A stretch of 64,000 bases of DNA, from positions 124,001 to 188,000 of the forward strand of contig CAVRTQ010000002.1 of NCBI GenBank assembly GCA_963724195.1. The letters run 5' to 3'. The notes beneath the pieces were generated by a model, which saw only the letters and a program-made list of their open reading frames with translations, did not search any database and was not told the DNA's origin. The position numbers and the translations under genes are program-made. This document shows positions 18,823 through 28,614 of this stretch, piece after piece (position 1 is the stretch's first letter; each line of letters opens with the position of its first letter). This DNA comes from Solirubrobacter sp963724195 (lineage in GTDB: Bacteria; Actinomycetota; Thermoleophilia; Solirubrobacterales; Solirubrobacteraceae).

Positions 18823-20385
18823 ATGCCCACGTACCTGACTCCCGGCGTTTACGTCGAGGAAGTCCCGTCCGCGAACAAGCCGATCGAGGGCGTGAGCACG
18901 TCGATCGCTGCGTTCGTGGGCCTGGCCCCGGGCGGGCCGGTCAATACGCCGATGCGGATCTCGAACTGGACCCAGTTCTCGAAGATCTACGGCGACCCGA
19001 ACGAGCCCGACAACGGGCCGTTCATGGATGGCGCGTACCTCGCGCACAGCGTCTACGGCTTCTTCCAGAACGGCGGCACGACCTGCTGGATCGTGCGCGT
19101 CGGCGAGGACGGCAGCACCAACGGTCGCGGCCCCGTGCCGCGCGCCGCGCTGCCGGCGGCCACCGACGCCTCCGTCGAGGCGTTCGCGGCGGTCGCCCTC
19201 AACGCCGGCAAGGAAGAGGTCACCGTCGAGGTGTCCGAAGAGCCGACGGCCGGCGAAGGCGCCGACAAGACCTACACGGTCAAGGTCTCGCAGGGCTCCA
19301 CGAACGAGGAGTTCACGGGCCTGTCGACCAAGAAGGGCCGCACGAACCTGGCCACCAAGGTCAACGCGCAGTCCAAGCTGATCAAGATCGAGGAGACCGG
19401 CGCGGCACTGCCGGACGCGCAGCGCGTCCCGGCGACCGGCCTCTTCAAGCTGTCGGCCCCGTCGATCGACCCGGGCAAGGTCGAGGGCACGCACTTCGCC
19501 GGCGACGTCGCCCGGCGCAAGGGCCTCGGCGGCCTCGCCGCCGTCGACGAGATCACCATGCTCGTCGCGCCGGACATCGTCAACCTGATCGGCGACGACG
19601 GCGACGACACGTCGTTCCGTGACCTCCAGGGCAAGATGATCGCCCACGCCGAGGGCTCGGGCGACCGCATGGCCATCCTCGACACCCCGCCGGACCTGCT
19701 CCCGCAGGACGTGCTCGAGTGGCGGCTGAACACCGCCGGCTACGACTCGAAGTTCGCGGCGCTGTACTACCCCTGGATCGAGGTCCAGAACCCGCTGACC
19801 AACAAGCCGATGATGGTTCCGCCGTCCGGCCACATGGCCGGCCTGTGGTGCCGCGTCGACGGCACGCGCGGCGTGCACAAGGCTCCGGCCAACGAGGTCG
19901 CGCTCGGCGCCAACGGCCTCGGCTTCCAGGTCACGCACGCTGAGCAGGGCGGCCTGAACAAGGTCGGCATCAACTGCATCCGCGCCTTCCCGGGCCGCGG
20001 CATCCGCGTCTGGGGCGCCCGCACGCTCTCGAGCGATCCCGAGTGGCGCTACATCAACGTCCGCCGGCTCTTCAACTTCGTGAGCGAGTCGATCATGGAG
20101 GGCACGCAGTGGAGCGTGTTCGAGCCCAACGACGAGAAGCTGTGGATTCAGCTTCGGATCGCGGCCGAGAACTTCCTCACCCGCGTGTGGAACGACGGGG
20201 CCCTGTTCGGCTCCACGCCGTCGCAGGCGTTCTACGTCAAGTGCGACTCTGAGACCAACCCGCCTGAGGTCATCGAGGCCGGCCAGGTCATCTGTGAGAT
20301 CGGCATCGCGCCGGTCAAGCCCGCCGAGTTCGTCGTCTTCCGCCTGTCGCAGTTCAGCGGCGGCGAAGGCTCGTCCATCAGCTAG
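18823..20385 (+). CDS. Contractile sheath protein
   Basis: 520 residues. The start MPTYLTPGVYVEEVPS and the early motif STSIAAFVGLAPGGPVN are typical of phage-tail-like sheaths of the Afp2/Pvc2 class; the C-terminal third (YINVRRLFNFVSESIMEGTQWSVFEPN in pieces, then LWIQLR) is the conserved sheath core that wraps the tube. The region around residues 110-230 is the variable outer domain. A strong ribosome site, GAAGGAG, precedes the ATG. It is the only sheath gene in the window, unlike Afp/PVC loci, which have three, so the particle should be simple in sheath composition. Confidence 0.95.
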   Translation: MPTYLTPGVYVEEVPSANKPIEGVSTSIAAFVGLAPGGPVNTPMRISNWTQFSKIYGDPNEPDNGPFMDGAYLAHSVYGFFQNGGTTCWIVRVGEDGSTNGRGPVPRAALPAATDASVEAFAAVALNAGKEEVTVEVSEEPTAGEGADKTYTVKVSQGSTNEEFTGLSTKKGRTNLATKVNAQSKLIKIEETGAALPDAQRVPATGLFKLSAPSIDPGKVEGTHFAGDVARRKGLGGLAAVDEITMLVAPDIVNLIGDDGDDTSFRDLQGKMIAHAEGSGDRMAILDTPPDLLPQDVLEWRLNTAGYDSKFAALYYPWIEVQNPLTNKPMMVPPSGHMAGLWCRVDGTRGVHKAPANEVALGANGLGFQVTHAEQGGLNKVGINCIRAFPGRGIRVWGARTLSSDPEWRYINVRRLFNFVSESIMEGTQWSVFEPNDEKLWIQLRIAAENFLTRVWNDGALFGSTPSQAFYVKCDSETNPPEVIEAGQVICEIGIAPVKPAEFVVFRLSQFSGGEGSSIS

Positions 20386-20419
20386 TCACGTCGGTAACTG
20401 AACGAAAGGACTGACCGGT

Positions 20420-20866
20420 ATGCCGGCCAATGACAAGGAAGCACACGTCCCGATTTGGTTCACCCTCTCCATCGGCGGTGCCGAGGCGGCGGGGTTCTTC
20501 AAGGAGGCGACGGGCTTCGACTCGGAGTCCGAGGTCACCGAGATCAAGCGGTCGCTCCCGAACGGGCGCACCGACGTGATCAAGGCGATGGGCAACACCA
20601 AGTGGGGCGACATCGAGCTCAAGCGCGGGATCGATCAGGACAAGTCACTCTGGGAGTGGCGGAAGATGATCATCGACGGCAAGCTCAAGGAAGCCCGCAA
20701 GGACTGCACCATCACGATGATGGACTACGAGCTCAAGCCCGTCGTGACGTACTCCATCATCAACGCGTGGCCCAAGAAGTACACGGGCGTGGGCCTGAAG
20801 GCGGACTCCAACGAGGTCGCCGTCGAGGGCATCACGCTCTGCCACGAGGGCTTCGAGATCAAATAG
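20420..20866 (+). CDS. Inner tube protein (Afp1/Pvc1-like, T4 gp19 family)
   Basis: 148 residues. Matches the phage T4-like tail tube family: FTLSIGGAEAAGFFKEATGF, the beta strand pair around GDIELKRGIDQDKSLWEW, and a C-terminus ending VEGITLCHEGFEI. Stacked hexamers form the rigid needle inside the sheath. AGGA precedes the start 34 bases after the sheath stop, as in most CIS operons. A second, more divergent tube-like protein is encoded at 25377. Confidence 0.93.
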   Translation: MPANDKEAHVPIWFTLSIGGAEAAGFFKEATGFDSESEVTEIKRSLPNGRTDVIKAMGNTKWGDIELKRGIDQDKSLWEWRKMIIDGKLKEARKDCTITMMDYELKPVVTYSIINAWPKKYTGVGLKADSNEVAVEGITLCHEGFEIK

Positions 20867-20888
20867 TTAGGAGACCAGGCCTACGCCT

Positions 20889-21263
20889 ATGAAGTCGGAG
20901 TACGCGTTCACGCTCCCCCGGGGGCTCGTCGACAGCGAAGGTGGCGTCCATCGCGACGGCACCATGCGGCTGGCGACGGCCCGCGACGAGATCGAACCGC
21001 TGCGGTCCGTCGAGGTACGCCAGAACGAGGCGTACCTGACGGTCCTGCTGCTGGCTCGGACCGTCACCCGGATCGGGGACTTCACCGAGATCACCCCCGA
21101 ACTGGTCGAGAGCCTGTTCGCCTCCGACTTCGACCACCTCCAGCGCCTCTACGAGCGGATCAACTCCGACGGAGAAGCGGTGGGGGTGGTGGCCTGCCCG
21201 GCCTGCTCCAATGCGTTTGAAGTTGACCTCACGGAGATAGAGGACGGGCGCCTGGGGGAATGA
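20889..21263 (+). CDS. Baseplate/tail assembly chaperone-like CIS protein
   Basis: 124 residues in the position that CIS loci commonly use for a T4-type baseplate hub assembly chaperone. It starts with a beta segment (YAFTLPRGLVDSEGGVHRDGTM) followed by helices and ends with a CPAC motif before VDLTEIEDG; the single Cys pair resembles half of a zinc knuckle. It overlaps the next small gene by ATGA, so the two are translated together. Assignment rests on location, size and the N-terminal pattern; it could be a structural protein. Confidence 0.6.
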   Translation: MKSEYAFTLPRGLVDSEGGVHRDGTMRLATARDEIEPLRSVEVRQNEAYLTVLLLARTVTRIGDFTEITPELVESLFASDFDHLQRLYERINSDGEAVGVVACPACSNAFEVDLTEIEDGRLGE

Positions 21264-21415
21264 GTCGGCCGTCCCCTCCTGAACTTCTGGAGGAGACGGC
21301 CCGCCTCGCGTATCACTTCCACTGGCCGCTCGACACGATCTTGGACCTGGAACACGCTGACCGGCGCAAGTTCCTGAGCGAGGCCGACGCACTCGCCTAT
21401 CCCTACGAGGACTGA
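21260..21415 (+). CDS. DUF6760-like small CIS protein
   Basis: 51 residues starting at the ATG in an ATGA overlap with the preceding gene. The stretch LAYHFHWPLDTILDLEHADR resembles the short conserved proteins (DUF6760-type) placed between tube and downstream genes in actinobacterial injection clusters, and the Pvc6-like position in PVC loci. It is too small for an enzyme and may aid assembly. It is followed 5 bases later by the large repeat protein. Confidence 0.65.
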   Translation: MSRPSPPELLEETARLAYHFHWPLDTILDLEHADRRKFLSEADALAYPYED

Positions 21416-21420
21416 CTCAG

Positions 21421-24400
21421 ATGGCCGACGACAACCCGCCCCAGAAGCGCCCACCCGTGAAGATGGGGCTGCGCGTCGTCGCGCGTCACACCGCCGGCCG
21501 TCACGGCGGCCGGGCCCTGGCGCGTGACGTGGCGGAGGCCCGCGCGCCCAAGCACCTCGCCGCGTCCACGCGGCTCTCGCGGCATCCCGACGAGGAGGCC
21601 GCCCCCGAGACGTACGCGCCTGTCGCTGCGCCCGCGCCCCCGGCTCCGCCGGTTGTGGCGCGCGAGGCCGCGGCGCCCGCGGCTCCGCCTGCCCCTGCTG
21701 CTGCGCCGCCGCGCCCGCCGCGCCGGCCGAGGCCGCTGCTCCCGCCGCGAACACGCCCGATTGGCAGAAGGCCGGCATGAGCCCCTTCGCCGCCCAGTGG
21801 CTGTTCGGCGACGGCGCCGTCGCGGACGACCTCGTGCCGATGAGCGTCGCCGAGAAGATGCCCGAGCCGTCGAAGGAGCAGCGCATCGCCCGCTTCCTCG
21901 CCCGCGGCGGCCTCGAGCGCTCCCGCGGCGCCCGGATCGTCGAAGGCGCCGGCTCCGGTTCCCCGCTCTCGTCCGACGAGCTCGGCCTCGACGCCGGCGA
22001 CGAGGGCGACTCAGGCGCGTCCCCGAAGCGCCTGTCCCGCAAGCCGCTGGACACGGACGCCGCGGCCGCCCCGTCGGACCCGCCCGCCACCGCGTCGGTC
22101 GCGCGCACGCCCGCCGACCCGGCGCCCTCAAGCACCGACGCGCCGTCTTCGTCGGCCCCGGCCTCCGTCGCGCGCACGCCCGCCGACCCCGCGCCGTCTT
22201 CACCCGCGCCCTCGTCGGCCCCGGCCTCGATCGCCCGCACCCCCGCCGACCCGACGCCTGCGTCTGCGCCGGCCTCGATCGCGCGCACGCCCGCCGACCC
22301 CGCCCCGTCTTCGCCCGCGCCCTCGTCGGGCCCGGCGTCCGTCGCGCGCACCCCGGCCGACCCGCCCTCGTCGCCGCCGCCCGCCCCATCGTCCGCTCCG
22401 GTGTCGATCGCGCGCACCCCGGCCGAGGACGCGCCGTCCTCGCCGCCCGCCCCTCGTCCGCGCCGGCCTCGATCGCGCGCACCCCGCCGACGCCCGCGCC
22501 CTCGTCGCTCGCCGCCCGCCACATCGTCCGCTCCGGCGTCGATCGCGCGCACCCCGGCCGAGGACGCGCCGTCCTCGCCGCCCGCCACCTCGTCCGCGCC
22601 GGCCTCGATCGCGCGCACCCCCGCAGACGACGCGCCCGAGCCTTCGTCAGCGCCGGCGTCGATCGCCCGGACCCCGGCAGCTACGCCGGCGACACCCTCG
22701 TCCGGCCCGGCCTCGGTCGCCCGCACGCCCGCCGACAACGCGCCCGCCCCCTCGCCGGGCCCGGCGTCGGTGGCCCGCACTCCCGCCGACGACGCCGCAA
22801 CGCCCACGTCGGGCCCGGCCTCGATCGCCCGCACGCCCGCCGACGACGCGCCCGCCCCCTCGCCGGGTCCGGCGTCCGTGGCCCGCACGCCCGCCGACGC
22901 GCCCTCGTCGCCGGCTGCCACCTCGTCGGCGCCGGCCTCGATCGCTCGCACCCCGGCCGAGGACACACCGTCCTCGCCGCCCGCTCCCTCGTCGGGCCCG
23001 CGTCCGTGGCGCGCACTGCGGCCGACACGCCTCGTCGCCGCCCGCCTCCTCGTCGGCGCCGCCTCGACACGCCCTCGTCGCCGCCCGCGCCGTCCGGGCC
23101 GGTCAAGCTGGCGCGGAAGGCCGTGGCCGAGCCCGAGGCGCCCGCCCGTCCGGTGATGAAGGTCGCGCGCGTGACCGCTCCCGCGCCCCCGCCGGTGGTG
23201 CCGGTCGACCCCACGCCGGCGCCGGCCACGGTCAGCGAGCCCGCTCCGGCGGCCGAGGCGCCTGAGTCCGCCGAGGCCGGCGAGCCGCGCGCCGCGGGAT
23301 CTTCCGCCGCTTCATGGACGTGGTCAGCGGCGCCGAACCGGCCACCGACGACGCGCCGTCCGCCGGCGCGCCCGAGGGCGATGGCCCGACGATCGCCCGC
23401 ACGGCGGAGCCCGCCGCGGCCGCGCCGCCCAACGCGCCGGCGCCCCCGACGCTCGCGCGTACCGCGGCTCCCGCCGCGCCGGCGCAGCCCACGCTCGCCC
23501 GAGCCGCCCAGCCCGCGCCACAGCCGACGCTCGCACGTGCCGCCCAGCCGGCGCCCGCAGCCCCGCAGCCGACCCTGGCGCGCGCCGCGCAGTCCACGCC
23601 GGCCGCGCCGCAGCCGACGCTCGCCCGGACCCCGGAACCGGCGGCGACCCCGCAGCCCACCCTCGCCCGGGCCGCGCAGCCGGCGCTTGCGCGGGAGGCC
23701 GACGCCGAACCCGCGGACGAAGCGCGGACACGGCGCCCGAGGCTGAGGCGACCGAGACGGGCGCGCGCAGCCCGCAGGGCGAAGCGACCCCGCCCGCCCT
23801 CACGCAGGACGGAACGTCGACGCCCGCGCCGGACGCGGCACCCTCGCCCGCCGCCGATCAGCCGACGGTCGCACGGACGGCCGTCCCCGAACCAGTCGAT
23901 GCGCCGACGCCGTCGCAACCGAAGCGACTCGCCCGTCTGTCGACGAAGCCGCCCGCCGTCGCGCGTTCCGTGCAGGACAGCCACACACCGGCGAGCCAGG
24001 ACGCGGCCGCGGCGACGCGCTCTGCCCAGGACGCGCCCGCGGGGCCCACGCTCGCGCGCTCGGCCCAGGACGCGCCGGCATCCGCGACGCCAGAGCCGTC
24101 AGCCGGGGCGACGCTCGCGCGTTCCGCCGAGGACGGCCCGACGTCCGCGGGGCAGGACGCGCCCGCGGGGCCCACGCTCGCGCGCTCGGCCCAGGACGCG
24201 CCGGCATCCGCGGCGCCAGAGCCGTCAGCCGGGGCGACGCTCGCGCGTTCCGCCGAGGACGGCCCGACGTCCGCGGCAGGACGCGCCCGCGGGGCCCGCG
24301 CTCGCGCGCTCGGCCCAGGACGCGCCGACGCCCGCGGCGCAAGACGCGCCCGCGCGACGCCGACGCTCGGCCCGCGTCCGCGCGCAGGACACGCCCGCGC

Positions 24401-25366
24401 GGCCCGACCCTCGCCCGCACCGCGCAGGACACGCCCGCGCAGCCGACCCTCGCCCGCGCCGCGCAGGACACGCCCGCGCAGCCGACCCTCGCCCGCACCG
24501 CGCAGGACACGCCCGCGCAGCCGACCCTCGCCCGCGCCGCGCAAGACACGCCCGCGCAGCCGACGTTGGCCCGCGCGACGCAGGCCACGCCCGCGCGGCC
24601 GACCGTCGCTCGCGCGGCGCAGGACACGTCCACGCTCGCCCGCTCCGCCCAGGACATGCCGGCCGGCACCGCGTCCGCGGAGCCCACGCTCGCGCGGGCC
24701 GTCGAACCGGCGCCCGCGCCGACGACTGCCGACGGGCTCACCCCGGCCGCGTTCACGGGCGCGCCGTCGATCGCGCGCGCGGCGTACGAGTCAACGCTGC
24801 CGACGCCCGCCCCGACGCTCGCGCGCTCGGCCACGACGCCGACCGGGGCCGCGCCGCTCGCGCTCGCCTCGAAGGCACCGGAGCCGCCCACGGCCAACAA
24901 GCGGATCGCCGCGCGCGCCGCGGCGGCCGCAGCGGCCGCGCCCGCACTCGCCCCGCAAGCCGACCAGCGGCCGAACCTCGAACTGGTCCAGGACACGCCG
25001 CAGATCGCGCGCAGCGCCGCGGAGCGCCTCGCGGACGCGACGGGCGGCTCCATCAGCCACGACGGCGAGTCCGGCCTGCGCACCGTGAACTTCCCCGCTC
25101 CCGGGGAAGCCGACGCCGGAGCCGCGGCGCCACACCTTTCGCAGGCCCCGTTCACGATCTCCCGCGAACTGGCGGACCCGGCCCCGGCCGAAGCGCCCGC
25201 ACCCACCTCACCGTCCGGGAGCGCGAAGCCCGGCGACAGCCCCGAAACCGCCCAAGAAGAGGCCCATAAGCGCGAGGAGCTGTACGAGTACTTCCTCGAC
25301 CGCTTCAAGCGCGATCTGCTCGCCGAGCGCGAGCAGATGGGCCACCTGATCATCGACAACCCGTAG
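21421..25366 (+). CDS. Giant low-complexity CIS protein with I/L-A-R repeats (many frameshifts)
   Basis: About 1314 residues. A basic start (MADDNPPQKRPPVKMGL) leads to a short ordered part (FAAQWLFGDGAVADD), then two repeat arrays and an ordered C-terminus (EELYEYFLDRFKRDLLAERE). The first array (22.1-23.05 kb) has about 16 copies of a unit containing PASIARTPADD; the second (23.4-24.7 kb) has PTLAR(T/A/S)AQDTPA units of 13 residues plus longer ones. All share a P-(S/T)-(I/L/V)-A-R core. Frame changes near 21720, 22449, 22505, 23000, 23040, 23305, 23720, 24278 and 24380 all sit in C/G-rich repeats. The C-terminal helix resembles CIS proteins encoded just before the second tube gene. Role unknown; a length ruler or interaction scaffold is possible. 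Confidence 0.7.
22085..23030 (+). repeat. Array of about 16 SIARTP-type coding repeats
   Basis: Units of 36-60 bases encode variants of PAS(I/V)ARTPA(D/E)D(A/T)P separated by Ser/Pro spacers. Copies differ at many third positions, so the array is old or diversified. Each unit presents an Arg-Thr-Pro motif. Confidence 0.85.
24027..24330 (+). repeat. 126-bp tandem duplication with partial third copy
   Basis: The segment starting CAGGACGCGCCCGCGGGG at 24027 recurs at 24153 with about one mismatch in 126 bases (42 codons, in frame). A third partial copy begins at 24277, two bases early because a run of G is shorter, which breaks the frame. Confidence 0.85.
24382..24625 (+). repeat. Six-unit 39-bp tandem array
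   Basis: Units begin GCGCAGGACACGCCCGCG at 24382, 24422, 24461, 24500, 24539 and 24578 and encode AQDTPAQPTLAR(A/T). The first unit has one extra C. Middle units are almost identical and alternate between Ala and Thr after Arg, suggesting expansion as pairs. Confidence 0.88.
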
Positions 25367-25376
25367 CGAGCCGCCA

Positions 25377-25830
25377 ATGCCACCAGCCAGCGGAACAGCC
25401 GATCGCCAATCCCCAGGTCCAACACGCGAAGGCCTTCAGCGTGTCGATTCCGACGCTCACGCTCGAGGTCGGACTCTTCACGCAGGTCACCGGGATCTCG
25501 GCGCAGATCGACGTGATGGAGTACCCGGAGGGCGGCATCAACACGTTCGTGCACCGCCTGCCGACGCGGATCAAACAGGGGAATATCACGCTCAAGCGCG
25601 GCGTCACCAAGGAGAAGGCGCTGCTGCAGTGGTTCCAGTCGACGGTGGTGAAGGTCCAGCCTGCCGACCTCTCGATCAACGTGCTGGACGAGCTCGGCAA
25701 CACGATGCAGTCGTGGTCGTTCCGCAACGCCTACCCGGTCAAGTGGACCGGGTCGGACCTCAATGCGGGCGGCAACGAGTTCATGACGCAGTCCCTAGAG
25801 ATCGCCCACTCGGGCATGAAGGTGATGTAG
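25377..25830 (+). CDS. Second tube-like protein (Afp5/Pvc5-like), start uncertain
   Basis: About 150 residues of the T4 gp19-like tube family: LTLEVGLFTQVTGISAQIDVMEY in pieces, then GNITLKRGVTKEKALLQWFQ and the ending MTQSLEIAHSGMKVM. Proteins in this position form the tube initiator or adaptor layer between spike and tube. The in-frame GTG 25441 gives a short form, but homologue-like sequence PIANPQVQHAKAFSV lies upstream in the same frame, and the only ATG (25377) is one frame off, so a one-base indel near 25380-25405 is likely. It follows the repeat protein by 10 bases. Confidence 0.82.
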
Positions 25831-25834
25831 CTCG

Positions 25835-26497
25835 ATGCCCCCGACCGCACTCCCTGAGAACTTCGTCCGCGCGTACCTCGAGATCGAGGGCGGCGCGAAG
25901 CTCGACTGTTACTTCAACCCGACCGAGTACTCGATCGCGAAGACGAACACCTGGGAAGCGGAGAAGGTCAACGGCAAGTCCTCTCCGAACCAGAAGTTCA
26001 CGAGCGGCAACCCGCGCAAGATGGAGCTGAGCCTCCTCTTCGACCAGACGATGCCGCCCTTCACGATGGGCGTGGGCGAGGCGACCGCGCTGCTGCTGGA
26101 CGCGATGGAGGTTCCGGGCGGCACGAACGCCGGCACGCCGACCGCGGCGCCGCCGTTCATCACGTTCGGCTGGGGCAAGCTGAAGTTCAAGGGCGCCTGC
26201 ACGAGCCTCACCTGCACGTACAAGCTGTTCACGCCCGAGGGCCAGGCGCTGCGCGCCGACGTGAAGCTCAGCCTGACGCAGACCGGCGAGCCGCCCAAGG
26301 GCCAGAACCCGACCACGCGCGCGCAGGCCGGCTTCGGCGTGCATCGCGTCAAGGACGGCGACACGCTGCCCTCGATCTCGTACTCCTCCTACGGCGACGC
26401 GACGGACTGGCGCCGGATCGCGGAGGCGAACGGGATCGACAACCCGTTGCACCTGCGCCGCGGTTCCTCGCTGTCGCTCCCGAGCATCGAGAACTAG
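25835..26497 (+). CDS. LysM-domain CIS tube/spike adaptor (Afp7/Pvc7-like)
   Basis: 220 residues. The N-terminal part (FVRAYLEIEGGAKLDCYFNPTEYSI, GNPRKMELSLLFDQT) is the CIS adaptor domain that joins the tube to the baseplate hub, related to T4 gp53/gp48-type proteins. The last 50 residues are a LysM module (HRVKDGDTLPSISYSSYGDATDWRRIAEANGI in pieces). In particles of this class the LysM is structural and not for cell-wall binding. It starts 4 bases after the tube gene and abuts the spike gene with no gap. Confidence 0.9.
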   Translation: MPPTALPENFVRAYLEIEGGAKLDCYFNPTEYSIAKTNTWEAEKVNGKSSPNQKFTSGNPRKMELSLLFDQTMPPFTMGVGEATALLLDAMEVPGGTNAGTPTAAPPFITFGWGKLKFKGACTSLTCTYKLFTPEGQALRADVKLSLTQTGEPPKGQNPTTRAQAGFGVHRVKDGDTLPSISYSSYGDATDWRRIAEANGIDNPLHLRRGSSLSLPSIEN

Positions 26498-28202
26498 ATG
26501 CCGGCGACGAGCGGGACCCAATCCAAGGAACACGTCGCGTCGATGTCCGTCGTCGTCGACGGACAGGCGCTCGATCCCAAGTACGCAAATCTGCTGTCCG
26601 AGGTCAAGGTCATCGACAGCCTCACGCTGCCCGACATGGCGCTCGTGCGGATCACCGACCTCAAGGGCGAGAACATCGACGCCAACCCGCTCAAGCTGGG
26701 CGCGAAGATCGAGATCAAGGCCGGCGACATGGGCGCCAACACGACCGAGTCGATCTTCAAGGGCCAGATCGCGGCCGTGGAGCCCGAGTTCACGCCCCAG
26801 GGCGTCGTGATCTCCGCCCGCGCCTACGACGACGCGCACAAGCTCAACCGCCAGAAGAAGTCGCGCACGTTCCAGCAGATGTCGGCCTCCGACATGGCGC
26901 GCAAGGTCGTCGGCGAGGCCGGCCTGGGCGCGGGCGAGATCAAGTCCACGAGCGTCGTCCACGAGTTCTTCCAGCAGAGCAACGAGACCGACTGGGACTT
27001 CCTGTGGCGGCTCGCGCTGATGCACGACTACGAGGTCGTCGTCACCGACGGAAAGCTCAACTTCCGCCCGGCGAACGTCTCGGCGGGCAGCGCCGTGGCC
27101 CTGCGCTGGGGCGAGAACCTGCAGACGTTCCGGCCGCGCATGAGCGGCATCCAGCAGGTGGACAAGGTCGAGGTCCGCGCCTGGGACCCGAAGGCCAAGA
27201 AGGTCGTCAACGGCAGCGCGAGCAGCCCGACCACGACGTCGAAGCCGGGCGTGCAGCGCAGCGCCGTGGCCAAGGACCTGGGCGGCGGCACGACCGTCGT
27301 CACCGACCGCGTCGCGACCAGCGCCGCCGAGGCCAACGAGATCGCCAAGTCGACGCTGCAGCGGATGGCCGACGCCTACTTCGAGGCTGACGGCGTCGCC
27401 ATCGGCAACCCGAAGATCAAGGCGGGCTGCAAGGTCAAGGTCGAGGGCGTCGGGACCAAGTTCGGGGGCGAGTTCACGATCTCCTCGAGCACGCACTCCT
27501 ACCACGGCCACCGCGGCTACCAGACGCAGTTCCAGATCTCCGGCCGCAGCGCGCGGACGCTCACCGAGCTCGTCCGCCCGCCCGCCAATCGCGACTGGAC
27601 CGCGTCGATCGTGGTCGGCGTGGTGACCAACAACAACGACCCCGAACAACGTGGTCGGGTGCGCGTGAAGTACCCGAGCCTGTCCGACAAGGAAGAGTCG
27701 GCGTGGGCGCCCGTCGCCACCCCGAGCTCCGGCAACGCGCGCGGCCTGCTGATGCTCCCGCAGCCCGACGAGGAGGTCGTGATCGGCTTCGAGCACGGCG
27801 ACAGCCGCCGCCCGATCGTGCTCGGCTCGACCTTCAACGGCAAGGACAAGCCGGGCGCGGATCTGCTCCAGAACCGCGACGGATCCTTCGCTGTGCTGAT
27901 CGAACGAGAAGATCCACCAGCACTCGAAGAAGGACTTCGAGATCAAGTCCGACCAGAAGATGATCGTCGAGATCACCCAGGACGAGAAGATGACGGTCAA
28001 GGGCAACTCGGAGCACACGACGACCGGCAACAACAAGCAGAAGGCGCAGACGTTCGTCGTCGAGGCCGGGTCCAGCATGACCGTCAAGGGCGTCTCCGTG
28101 AACGTCGAGGCCTCCGCGGCGCTCACGCTCAAGGGCGCCACCGTCAACATCCAAGGCTCGGGCCCCGTGAGTATCAAGGGCATGCCGATCAGCATCGGTT
28201 AG
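26498..28202 (+). CDS. VgrG/Pvc8-like central spike protein (one frameshift)
   Basis: About 567 residues. The first 340 residues form the gp27-like hub (VVVDGQALDPKYANLL, LPDMALVRITD, SNETDWDFLWRLALMHDYEV in pieces), followed by an OB-fold (SIVVGVVTNNNDPEQRGRVRVKYPSL) and a C-terminal beta-helix with repeated MTVKG strands that ends in VSIKGMPISIG. A net +1 change near 27903 (after GSFAVL) is the only break; downstream coding is good. No effector domain and no PAAR-tip gene follows, so the spike either ends bare or uses a tip encoded elsewhere. Confidence 0.9.
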
Positions 28203-28212
28203 GGTCGAGAAC

Positions 28213-28614
28213 GTGACGGAGATCATCGGATCGGGCCTCGCCTTCCCGCTGCAGGTGGACCGCCGCGGCCAGATCGCCCTGGCCAAGGACGAGCAGGACA
28301 TCGAGCAGGCGATCCAGCTCATCCTCGGCACGGCGCCGGGCGAACGTCCGATGCGCCCCGAGTTCGGCTGCGGCGTGCACGACTTCGTGTTCGACTCGAT
28401 CGACGCGAACACGATCGGCAGCATGGAGCAGGCCATCCGCGACGCGCTCGTGCGCTGGGAGCCGCGGATCGAGGTCCAGCGCGTCAACTTCGACAGCAGT
28501 GACGCGACGAGCGGCCTGCTGACCATCGACATCGTCTACAAGGTGCGCGCCACCAACACGTCGCGCAACCTCGTCTACCCGTTCTACGTGATCCCCGCGG
28601 AGGAGATGGAGTGA
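28213..28614 (+). CDS. gp25-like baseplate protein (Afp9/Pvc9-like)
   Basis: 133 residues from GTG 28213. Contains the GPW/gp25 lysozyme-like fold of baseplate proteins, with the conserved core IEQAIQLILGTAPGERPMRPEFGCG (in pieces), in which EIxxxIRxxLxTxxGERxxxPxFG is the family pattern. It initiates sheath polymerisation at the baseplate in T4-like systems. The stop overlaps the start of the baseplate J gene (GTGA). Confidence 0.93.
   Translation: MTEIIGSGLAFPLQVDRRGQIALAKDEQDIEQAIQLILGTAPGERPMRPEFGCGVHDFVFDSIDANTIGSMEQAIRDALVRWEPRIEVQRVNFDSSDATSGLLTIDIVYKVRATNTSRNLVYPFYVIPAEEME

Noticed and set aside
22085..24625. Direct repeats that could suggest a CRISPR array
   Set aside because: Repeats are in frame, encode a continuous protein pattern, lack unique spacers of constant length, and no cas gene is near.
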